DNA of 5,374 nt from an uncultured Parabacteroides sp. Lineage in GTDB: Bacteria; Bacteroidota; Bacteroidia; Bacteroidales; Tannerellaceae. The stretch is taken from NCBI GenBank assembly GCA_934725305.1, contig CAKVBA010000079.1, positions 1-5,374 of the forward strand, given 5' to 3'. The first letter of the stretch is position 1. Every line of letters starts with the position of its first letter. Both the position numbers and the translations under genes were made by a program. The notes beneath the pieces were generated by a model, which did not search any database, was not told the DNA's origin, and saw only the letters and a list, made by a program, of their open reading frames with translations. Shown piece after piece: positions 1-5,301 of the stretch.

Positions 1-17
1 CCTTGGCGTCTGTGGGT

Positions 18-31
18 ACGAACTTATTCGT
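18..31. repeat. Small inverted repeat downstream of the HAD gene
   Basis: ACGAA (18-22) and TTCGT (27-31) form a 5-bp stem around a 4-base loop. A 12-bp AT palindrome, AAAATTAATTTT, lies at 49-60. Both are downstream of the minus-strand gene block, where a terminator would be expected, but there is no T-run after the stem on the minus strand. I therefore do not call a terminator. Confidence 0.3.
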
Positions 32-66
32 GAATTATTCATATTTGTAAAATTAATTTTGAACAG

Positions 67-201
67 TTACTTACTATCTTCCTGCCTTAACAACTCCCGA
101 TTCTCCTTATCCTGATTATTGAGTATCTTCCTACCATCGTTATACTTGCAGCCGAACTGGAAATTCCAAGAGAAGGTGAGCACAAAAGTGCATAAGCAGC
201 T
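67..201 (-). pseudogene. C-terminal remnant of an outer-membrane beta-barrel / TonB-dependent receptor-like protein
   Basis: On the minus strand a frame is open for 44 codons, from just after an in-frame TGA (202-204) to a TAA at 67-69, with no start codon inside it. The peptide contains LTFSWNFQFG, where hydrophobic residues alternate as in a final outer-membrane beta-strand. It is followed by a polar tail (KYNDGRKILNNQDKEN). Many Bacteroidetes outer-membrane beta-barrel proteins and TonB-dependent receptors end with a strand plus an Asn/Asp/Lys-rich tail of this kind. The fragment begins only 8 bases past the HAD stop codon, so whatever preceded it has been lost. I read it as the leftover 3' end of a deleted gene. 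The family assignment rests on pattern memory alone, and a chance open frame cannot be excluded. Confidence 0.42.
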
Positions 202-209
202 TCATCTGT

Positions 210-851
210 TTACCATTGTTTGAATCGCTGCATATCCAATCCCATAAAGTCGGGTATCACATCAAACACCAAGTCTTTCAGAGCTTCGACCGGATTGGTG
301 CTGCTCACTCCTATCACGCGCATACCGGCAGCATCTGCCGCCTTAATTCCATTAAAAGAGTCTTCAAAGACCAGGCAATCGGCCGGATCGGTTTTCAGGT
401 CGGCCGCTCCTAACAGATAGCACATCGGATCGGGCTTTCCCTGCGTAATGCGGTCGGCCGTCACAATGGTATCGAACAGTTCCTGAATGGGCAAAGCGCG
501 GAAAGCATTGGCCATCTTTGAATTATCCGAGCTGGTCACCAATCCCACTTGTACGCCATGAGCCTTCAGCATACGGATAAAATCCAGCGAACCGGCAATC
601 AGCGGAAAGGGCATGTGAATCTCAAACTCCTGTAATTCCCGACACAACCGGTCAATCTCGGTTTGTGTATGATTGGCAAAATAGGTCTTTAGAATAAACG
701 GCATCGTTGTCCCCTTTATCAGATGGGGAAAATCTTCATATTCCAACCGATAACGTTGGGCTGCGTTGCCCCAAAACTCACTATAGATAGGCTCTGTATC
801 GGCAATGACTCCGTCAAAGTCGAACAGAGCTGTCTTTTTCATTTCATTCAT
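210..851 (-). CDS. HAD-superfamily hydrolase (subfamily IA), probable sugar-phosphate phosphatase, beta-phosphoglucomutase-like
   Basis: This is a soluble cytoplasmic 213-aa protein of usual length for HAD subfamily IA. Motif I is DFDGVIADTEP, with nucleophile D11 and acid/base D13. Motif II is the VTSS stretch around T106. Motif III is the lysine of QGKPDP (K139). Motif IV is the acidic pair in VFEDSFNGIKAA (E163, D164), which binds Mg2+. A helical cap fills about residues 18-85. The closest enzyme types are beta-phosphoglucomutase and the small sugar-phosphate phosphatases. The cap-hinge His that follows motif I in true beta-phosphoglucomutase appears to be Tyr24 or thereabouts here, which favours a phosphatase. 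The substrate cannot be told from sequence. M1 (851) and M4 (842) are both plausible starts, and neither has a clear ribosome-binding site. The gene lies 41 bp after the glycosyltransferase with no visible terminator between them, so co-transcription is likely. Confidence 0.9.
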   Translation of the reverse strand: MNEMKKTALFDFDGVIADTEPIYSEFWGNAAQRYRLEYEDFPHLIKGTTMPFILKTYFANHTQTEIDRLCRELQEFEIHMPFPLIAGSLDFIRMLKAHGVQVGLVTSSDNSKMANAFRALPIQELFDTIVTADRITQGKPDPMCYLLGAADLKTDPADCLVFEDSFNGIKAADAAGMRVIGVSSTNPVEALKDLVFDVIPDFMGLDMQRFKQW

Positions 852-892
852 TGATAATAACTATTGCATTAATTAATCAAAATTCTCCGCCC

Positions 893-2662
893 TTACTTTT
901 TTGCTTGAAAATGGAACAAAAGAAGATGCTCTTTCAACTCTCCATCGGGACGATCGCTCTTGGCCAATAGCTCAAAGCTATAACGGTCACCATAGAATTG
1001 CTGTACCTCGTCGGCATAACTCTCGGCACAAAAGAAATAACCCTCGGTTGGCTTATCCAGCTCGAAGTTATGGAAATTATTTCCCATATAGAAGTTGAGT
1101 CCATATAGGTTTCTATACACCTTCAGATTATTCATCACATACATATTGTCTTTCGTCAACGGGAACTCTTTCTGAATGCGTTCGGCAAAAGTGCGGGCCG
1201 ATCCGCCCTCGCGAATACTACGCATAATCACGCCATCAATTAGCTGATTCACACAGAAGGTGAGCACAATAGTTGCATACAATATTTTAATGTTGATCTT
1301 TTTAGACATCTGATAGAACACGATTCCCAACGAGATGGCCACCAATATCAAGATGCAGACAGTCACACATTTCGCCTCGATCAGTGTGTTCGAGATCAAC
1401 TCCATCTGGCTCAGAGTAGAGGCTCGGTCGGTAAATTGTGCCACCAACGCCGGCAAGTCGAGCATGCCCATACCTACCAACAGGGAAACAACCAAAACGG
1501 CCGTGATCAGTAGTGCCAACACCGCCGCAAACACACGGGTTACCTTCGTGCGGTATTCCGTTATATAGATGATATATTGACTCAAAAACAGTGCGATAAA
1601 GGGGTAAGCCGGCATCAGATAGACACTGCGCTTGCTCGACGGAATCGAATAAAAGACGAGTGTGCAGACGATGGCAACCAAGCTAAACAACTTCACCTTC
1701 TCCATCGAACGCACCTTTTGCCAACCCTCTTTTACCAACTCTTTCAGCGACTTTTCGGGCTTGTGCCACTTCATGCCAAATAGGGTAAAGAAGGCAAATA
1801 GTGTCCAAGGAATGAATCCGGCAGCCAGAGAGGTGAAGTTATACCATATTCCATTCTCATGCCCCAGATTGTAGTGGATTTCCGGAGTTGGCAGATTGAA
1901 GAAGCGACCGAAATTCTCGGCCAGCACCACATTCAAAAACTCTTTGCCTCCCTGTTTCCAGGCCGCGATATACCACAAAGCAGGCAGGAATAACGAAGAG
2001 ACACCGGCATAAAGCAGTGCTTTGAAGATGGTGAGTGATTTATATTTACCCAACATCACCAAATAAGAACCGAAGATAAATAGCGGGAGTAAGATGCCTA
2101 CCGGCCCCTTTGTCAGAGTGGCACATCCCAACAATAGCGGGATAAACGGCGGAAGTCCCTTCAGCTCAAGATGTTCCTCCCATCGATAGAGCTGATACAA
2201 CCCCAACACCATAAAGGTAGTCAGTAACATATCCACACGGGTTGTCATGGCCGCCCGATGTAATTCGAAACAGGTGATCATTAACAAGACCGCAATAAAC
2301 GGCTCTTGAAACTTCACGATACGTCGGCCAAAGAAGATCAAAGTAAATCCTACCAAGATGACAAAAGCCAAAGTCGATGGCAGACGTGAAGTAAACTCCG
2401 ATACATATCCTTGCGGATAGGAAAAGGCCGCAATCATCCAGTGGGTCATTGGTGGTTTATAGGCAAACTCATCGGCATAAACCTGAGGTAATACCCAGTT
2501 GCCAGTTTCCAGCATAGACACAGCCACAGCTGCTTCACGAGGTTCACCTTTGGTGGAAAAATCTCCCACTCCAATCCATGGCAACACAGACAGGATGCAG
2601 ATGATCACAATCATGGTGACCGGCTTCTGCAAATAGAGATATTGAAGTGTTGGTGTACGCAT
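893..2662 (-). CDS. ArnT/PMT-family polyprenyl-phosphate-dependent membrane glycosyltransferase
   Basis: This 589-aa inner-membrane protein has about a dozen hydrophobic segments (first one at residues 15-32) and a C-terminal soluble, probably periplasmic, domain from about residue 480. Landmarks of the ArnT/PMT (GT-C) fold appear in order. KGEPREA (38-44) sits in the first periplasmic loop, where ArnT has its acidic DE-x-R catalytic motif. KPPMTHW (69-75) is next, then TRVDMLL (141-147), TKGPVGILLP (184-193) and GHENGIWYN (267-275) followed by PW (285-286). PSSKRSVYLMPAYP (341-354) matches the ipsK-x-x-Y-x-x-P-x-yP motif of the family. Such enzymes move a sugar from an undecaprenyl-phosphate carrier to lipid A, glycan or protein on the outer side of the membrane. 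No aminoarabinose synthesis genes are nearby, so the sugar and acceptor are unknown and the name arnT is not justified. The start at 2662 precedes the first membrane segment and has a purine-rich stretch (AAAGAG) just upstream. Confidence 0.9.
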   Translation of the reverse strand: MRTPTLQYLYLQKPVTMIVIICILSVLPWIGVGDFSTKGEPREAAVAVSMLETGNWVLPQVYADEFAYKPPMTHWMIAAFSYPQGYVSEFTSRLPSTLAFVILVGFTLIFFGRRIVKFQEPFIAVLLMITCFELHRAAMTTRVDMLLTTFMVLGLYQLYRWEEHLELKGLPPFIPLLLGCATLTKGPVGILLPLFIFGSYLVMLGKYKSLTIFKALLYAGVSSLFLPALWYIAAWKQGGKEFLNVVLAENFGRFFNLPTPEIHYNLGHENGIWYNFTSLAAGFIPWTLFAFFTLFGMKWHKPEKSLKELVKEGWQKVRSMEKVKLFSLVAIVCTLVFYSIPSSKRSVYLMPAYPFIALFLSQYIIYITEYRTKVTRVFAAVLALLITAVLVVSLLVGMGMLDLPALVAQFTDRASTLSQMELISNTLIEAKCVTVCILILVAISLGIVFYQMSKKINIKILYATIVLTFCVNQLIDGVIMRSIREGGSARTFAERIQKEFPLTKDNMYVMNNLKVYRNLYGLNFYMGNNFHNFELDKPTEGYFFCAESYADEVQQFYGDRYSFELLAKSDRPDGELKEHLLLFHFQAKK

Positions 2663-2751
2663 ACTCTTTGTTAACTTAATTAATGACGACTAAAAAATGA
2701 GCACAAAAGAACAACTTTTTGCGGACTTTTCTTACTATTTGTCCCGTTTTT

Positions 2752-4308
2752 TTAGGTTCCTAATGATTCTTTGATGGCTCTACGAATAGCCTCGGCATCC
2801 TCTTTGTTTTCTTTGAGGATTGAAAGAATGAGGTTTAAATAGCTCTCTTTGTTACTGATGCCACAGATGCTACAAAGGCGGCTCTGAGGTAACATTCCCT
2901 TCTGATTATAGACACGCAGAATGTTTTTATAGTCTCCCTCTTCGGCATAGTGGGTAAATTCTTCCTTGATATGATCGTAGATTTCCTTCACATGAATGTT
3001 TTGTTGGATGCTTTCGACATGTTCGGTCAGCTGCTCCACCGAAGTAATCTTGCGATCGACGGTTGTCTCGAGCCGCTTTCTCACCTGATGTTTGGCATGC
3101 AGGATCACTTGCGACTCCAGCTCCTTCTCGAACAGCTTCACCACATTGTCCTTTACCTCGGCAAACACCTGTTCGGGATCTTTCATCAGACGACGGGCAA
3201 CGGTCTTGATCACCTCTTCGATCATCAGCAGGTTTTCCACCTCTGCCACATCGGGCACATAGATATGTTGTTTGCGCAAGTAATCAATCTCGCCTTGTGT
3301 CCGTCGGTCACGGTCCACAATACCTTTGCTATCCAACGTGTGGAAGTCCTTCAGCTGCCCAAACGCTTTGGTAGTTTCGATCACCTTCTGACAGCCACCC
3401 ACCGGCTTCACCATATAATCGGGGAAGATTAGCGGATAGAGCCTGTTGTCGATACTATTGGTGTCGGTTCCCTCGATAAAGAGAATTGGCTTGCGACTTC
3501 CCAAAATCTCCATATAGACCTCTTCGGGCAGACTATCGCCGGTCTCGATCAATTCATAATCCCAAATCTTGTGATCGGCATCATAGTCACGGATCCAGAT
3601 GCGTTTGCTATCAGCCCGCGAAGCGGCAAAATCGATATCATGCGTCAGATAGATAAACGAGCAGTCCGGACGCAACTCTTCAATCTCGTCCCATAGCTGG
3701 TTTTTGATGAAGTTGTGCAGCAACGTGCTTGGCTCCTCAATGATCAGGATAGATCCGGGGCGTGAACAGAGCACCGCTCCAATCAGGTAGAATACCAGCT
3801 TTTCACTATCACTCATGCGTCCTGCCGTATAGGAAGCACTATTGCGGCTGGTCGAGGCCAGTTCGATGAAGCCCGATTTACGGATCAGACGGTTATGTGG
3901 GAACATCTTTTCCCAGATGGTCTGAATCTGGTCAATCTTGGTCTGAGGAGGCAACAAGTTCGGTTGCGACTTGCAAGCCTCTTTATAGTTGACTGCTGCC
4001 TCAAACTCTTCGCTCTGTAGTTTCAAGATCAGCTTCTCATAGTCCGACAAACGGGGCATGAACAGACGCTCTTTAATCAACGATTGCAGGTGGAACAGCT
4101 CCGGTCTGACTTCAGATGTAGCCGTGTCGCCACTAATGAACAGGGCATGAATGCCCAAAATCTTTTCGGCCTGTTCGGGATAACGGTTCAATATATCTTG
4201 TCCAAAGCTACTCTTACCTGTACCATTTGCTCCTATGACCACCAGCACTTTGGTGTCGAGAGTCACCGCCTGAGCAGCATTCAATTTCTGAGGAAGTGTC
4301 AGTTTCAT
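2752..4308 (-). CDS. ABC/OLD-type ATPase fused to a TOPRIM-like DUF4435 domain (candidate PARIS/OLD-like defence protein)
   Basis: This 518-aa protein is predicted soluble. The N-terminal half is a compact ABC-type ATPase. It has a Walker A GANGTGKSS (26-34, K32), an ABC-signature-like AGRMSDSEK (162-170), a Walker B SILIIEEPSTLLHN (186-199; E191, E192) and a switch His in YLTHD (220-224). From about 272 a TOPRIM-like DUF4435 domain follows. It shows ILFIEGTDT (275-283, E279), a GG at 304-305, the acidic GIVDRDRR (329-336; D332, D334) and VPDVAEVENLLM (351-362). About 360-518 is helical and carries LCSIC (C479, C482). In the PARIS anti-phage system AriA is an ABC-type ATPase and AriB a DUF4435 TOPRIM protein, and fused forms are known. 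OLD nucleases have a similar ATPase-TOPRIM layout. A defence role is inferred, not shown. The start is secure: an in-frame TAA lies a few codons upstream and the next Met (84) is past Walker A. There is no Shine-Dalgarno. Confidence 0.88.
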   Translation of the reverse strand: MKLTLPQKLNAAQAVTLDTKVLVVIGANGTGKSSFGQDILNRYPEQAEKILGIHALFISGDTATSEVRPELFHLQSLIKERLFMPRLSDYEKLILKLQSEEFEAAVNYKEACKSQPNLLPPQTKIDQIQTIWEKMFPHNRLIRKSGFIELASTSRNSASYTAGRMSDSEKLVFYLIGAVLCSRPGSILIIEEPSTLLHNFIKNQLWDEIEELRPDCSFIYLTHDIDFAASRADSKRIWIRDYDADHKIWDYELIETGDSLPEEVYMEILGSRKPILFIEGTDTNSIDNRLYPLIFPDYMVKPVGGCQKVIETTKAFGQLKDFHTLDSKGIVDRDRRTQGEIDYLRKQHIYVPDVAEVENLLMIEEVIKTVARRLMKDPEQVFAEVKDNVVKLFEKELESQVILHAKHQVRKRLETTVDRKITSVEQLTEHVESIQQNIHVKEIYDHIKEEFTHYAEEGDYKNILRVYNQKGMLPQSRLCSICGISNKESYLNLILSILKENKEDAEAIRRAIKESLGT

Positions 4309-4327
4309 ATCTGTACGATCTTAACTA

Positions 4328-4343
4328 TCCTACAAATGTAGGA
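4328..4343. promoter_or_regulatory. Perfect palindrome over the -7 box, candidate repressor operator
   Basis: TCCTACA (4328-4334) and TGTAGGA (4337-4343) are perfect 7-bp inverted arms separated by AA. The palindrome contains the whole -7 box of the promoter and ends next to the expected transcription start. A dimeric repressor bound here would block the polymerase. No regulator gene is present in the window, so the binding protein is unknown. Confidence 0.45.
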
Positions 4344-4362
4344 AATAATGGTGAGAATCCAT
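4333..4362 (-). promoter_or_regulatory. Bacteroides-type promoter of the ATPase-DUF4435 gene
   Basis: Reading the minus strand, TACATTTG (plus 4333-4340) matches the Bacteroides -7 consensus TAnnTTTG exactly. With a 19-bp spacer the -33 position (4360-4362) reads ATG, against the consensus TTG. Transcription would start near 4326 and give a leader of only about 18 bases before the start codon at 4308. Confidence 0.62.
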
Positions 4363-4497
4363 TCATGTGTGTCTGCTTTTTTAGGAATATCAACGATTCC
4401 CTTTTCCCTTTTTAGCTCCCGCAAATAAAAACTCGAACCGCATTCAAAAAAGGCAGGCAGGAACTTTTGGGAGAGTGCTGTTTCCAGACTTCGTCAG

Positions 4498-4587
4498 ATG
4501 GCAAAGAAACAGAAAAGAATTCATCTGAGCTATGGAGAAATTGCCCCATTCGGTGGTACGTTAGACATGGCAACGCCCGAAGCTTAA
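4498..4587 (+). pseudogene. 29-codon ORF resembling the N-terminus of an IS1380-type transposase
   Basis: A frame runs from ATG 4498 to TAA 4585-4587. The peptide starts MAKKQKRIHLSYGEIAPFGG and ends TLDMATPEA. The basic start followed by E-I-x-P-F-G-G resembles the first residues of IS1380-family transposases of Bacteroidetes, in which an isPFGGl-type motif opens the protein. The full transposase is over 400 aa. Here the frame stops after 29 codons and no continuation is visible in any frame, so this would be a truncated relic. Codon choice looks gene-like. It could instead be a genuine short peptide gene or a chance ORF. The family match is from memory only. Confidence 0.35.
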
Positions 4588-4628
4588 ACCCAATTCGGTC
4601 ATTAGAAGTGTTATTGTATTTTGTGCGA

Positions 4629-4645
4629 GTTTTTTTGCTAAAAAC
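4629..4645. repeat. AT-rich inverted repeat
   Basis: GTTTTT (4629-4634) and AAAAAC (4640-4645) form a 6-bp stem with a 5-base loop, immediately before the 22-bp repeat array. CGAG occurs directly repeated at 4626-4629 and 4645-4648. It is too weak to call a terminator. Confidence 0.3.
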
Positions 4646-4904
4646 GAGTAATGAATCCATTCGGATTGACAGACTACTTCGTCAAGATTGACCGATAAAT
4701 TCGTTTCAGCCCAAACACCCTCTAAAACAAGGTTACAAGCTATCATTCAAGGGTCTATAGAGTCTTTGAGAAAAGGGTATAGACTTTCCGAAAAAAGCTA
4801 GGGACTTTTTTGAAATTGGGTAGGCACTCCGTTCGGATTGGGTGCCTACTCCGTTTGAATTGAGTAGGCACCCAATTTTCCCAAATAGCTTACTCCATTT
4901 TGAC
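4646..4904. repeat. Degenerate tandem array of ~22-bp units
   Basis: Units of 21-24 bp recur with boundaries at about 4646, 4668, 4690, then (after a weak stretch) 4751, 4775, 4797, 4818, 4840, 4862 and 4883. The clearest unit (4818-4839) begins GGGTAGGCACTCC and ends TTCGGATT. The isolated unit 4646-4667 matches it at 16 of 22 positions by hand count, and the next unit (4668-4689) matches unit 4840-4861 at 13 of 22. The shared features are GGGTA or GAGTA at the start, ACTcC in the middle and TTyGrATT at the end. There are no spacers of independent sequence, so it is not CRISPR. The period is close to two helical turns, which would suit a protein bound repeatedly on one face. The function is unknown. 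Confidence 0.6.
4819..4876. repeat. Alternating inverted repeats forming two mutually exclusive hairpins
   Basis: GTAGGCAC occurs at 4820-4827 and 4865-4872, with its exact reverse complement GTGCCTAC between them at 4842-4849. The right-hand pair is extended to perfect 15-bp arms (4837-4851 and 4862-4876) around a 10-base loop. The left-hand pair gives 8-bp arms around a 14-base loop. The middle copy can pair with only one partner at a time. The right stem is much the stronger and is followed by TTTT (4876-4879), so in plus-strand RNA it could act as a terminator, with the left stem as a competitor. Confidence 0.7.
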
Positions 4905-4914
4905 AAGGTTAATA

Positions 4915-4926
4915 GCCTCTTGTCGG
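4915..4926 (-). repeat. 12-bp reverse-complement copy of the tRNA-Thr 3' end
   Basis: GCCTCTTGTCGG here is the exact reverse complement of CCGACAAGAGGC, the last 12 bases of the tRNA gene (5363-5374), which cover the 3' half of the acceptor stem and part of the T-stem. The first seven bases also equal the 5' acceptor strand. The orientation is opposite to that expected for a direct-repeat attachment site. Confidence 0.55.
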
Positions 4927-4935
4927 CTCGCCGAC
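4922..4935. repeat. GC-rich hairpin GTCGG-CTCG-CCGAC
   Basis: GTCGG (4922-4926) and CCGAC (4931-4935) form a perfect 5-bp stem with a 4-base loop. It overlaps the tRNA-like 12-mer and is followed by a T-rich stretch (TTATTGTATTTTAT). It could be a weak terminator for plus-strand transcripts, but the stem is short and the U-run is interrupted. Confidence 0.4.
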
Positions 4936-5038
4936 TTATTGTATTTTATAATAAATACACACATGGGTTATAGAAACCTTTGATCCTTTAGACAATGTGT
5001 CATAATTGTACATCGCATCCTAATAATTGCGCCTTAGC

Positions 5039-5064
5039 TCTTCAATCCGATCTCGATTTGAAGA
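5039..5064. repeat. Inverted repeat TCTTCAA / TTGAAGA
   Basis: Perfect 7-bp arms at 5039-5045 and 5058-5064 surround a 12-base loop that itself contains short self-complementary pieces. It lies about 160 bp upstream of the tRNA promoter. No T-run follows, so it is more likely a protein site or a relic than a terminator. Confidence 0.4.
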
Positions 5065-5187
5065 ACTACTACTTTCATCCGGAGAAGTGAAAGCAACCAT
5101 TCTCCTATCCCTTTGGCGCCATATTTTCAAGAAAAAAAAATTCACCTCTTATTGCACTCAATACCAACAAATAAGACAAAACACGGT

Positions 5188-5218
5188 TATCAGCTTGTAC
5201 AAAAAATTGCTATCAGCT
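5188..5218. repeat. Direct repeat TATCAGCT x2 upstream of the tRNA promoter
   Basis: TATCAGCT occurs at 5188-5195 and again at 5211-5218, 23 bp apart from start to start. The second copy ends one base before the -33 TTG of the tRNA promoter. The spacing of about two helical turns would let a regulator bind both on one face, but this is inference from two 8-mers. Confidence 0.3.
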
Positions 5219-5219
5219 A

Positions 5220-5249
5220 TTGCATATTAAAAAATAAACCCTACCTTTG
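5220..5249 (+). promoter_or_regulatory. Bacteroides-type promoter of the tRNA-Thr gene
   Basis: The -33 element TTG is at 5220-5222, followed by a 19-bp spacer and the -7 element TACCTTTG at 5242-5249. Both match the Bacteroides primary sigma-factor consensus (TTG, 19-21 bp, TAnnTTTG) exactly. Transcription should start near 5256, about 45 bases before the mature tRNA, so the 5' end would be trimmed by RNase P. Confidence 0.82.
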
Positions 5250-5301
5250 CACCGCGTTTGAGAGAAAACGAAATACAAAAGCAAACATTTTGAAATCTTT
5301 T

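Larger units (their letters stand above)
4344..5219. other. Long intergenic region without a convincing full-length gene
   Basis: About 0.9 kb separates the ATPase promoter from the tRNA promoter. Open frames of 60-80 codons occur on both strands, but their products are low in recognisable motifs and overlap the repeat structures. The region holds a 29-codon transposase-like ORF (4498-4587), a degenerate 22-bp repeat array (4646-4904), a 12-bp inverse copy of the tRNA 3' end (4915-4926) and several hairpins. It also has AT-rich stretches, including a 9-A run at 5132-5140 and the small palindrome TGGCGCCA at 5114-5121. This mix suggests an old insertion and rearrangement site next to a tRNA gene. 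Confidence 0.7.

Noticed and set aside
893..2662. Naming the glycosyltransferase arnT (aminoarabinose addition to lipid A)
   Set aside because: None of the other aminoarabinose pathway genes is in the window, and the family covers many sugars and acceptors.
2663..2751. Promoter or terminator between the ATPase and glycosyltransferase genes
   Set aside because: TTCTTTTG (minus strand, 2704-2711) is one base off the -7 consensus but has no -33 TTG at the right distance. The only hairpin (GGAC/GTCC) is 4 bp with a 14-base loop.
2950..3432. 160-codon open frame on the plus strand
   Set aside because: It lies wholly inside the ATPase-DUF4435 gene on the opposite strand, has no recognisable motif and is rich in His and Leu as expected for an antisense shadow of a coding frame.
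4412..4691. Open frames of 74-82 codons on both strands (4412-4660 minus, 4467-4691 plus)
   Set aside because: They overlap each other and the start of the repeat array, use different frames from the transposase-like ORF, and show no domain, signal peptide or ribosome-binding support.
4751..4904. CRISPR array
   Set aside because: The repeats are directly adjacent with a 21-24 bp period, and there are no unique spacers and no cas genes.
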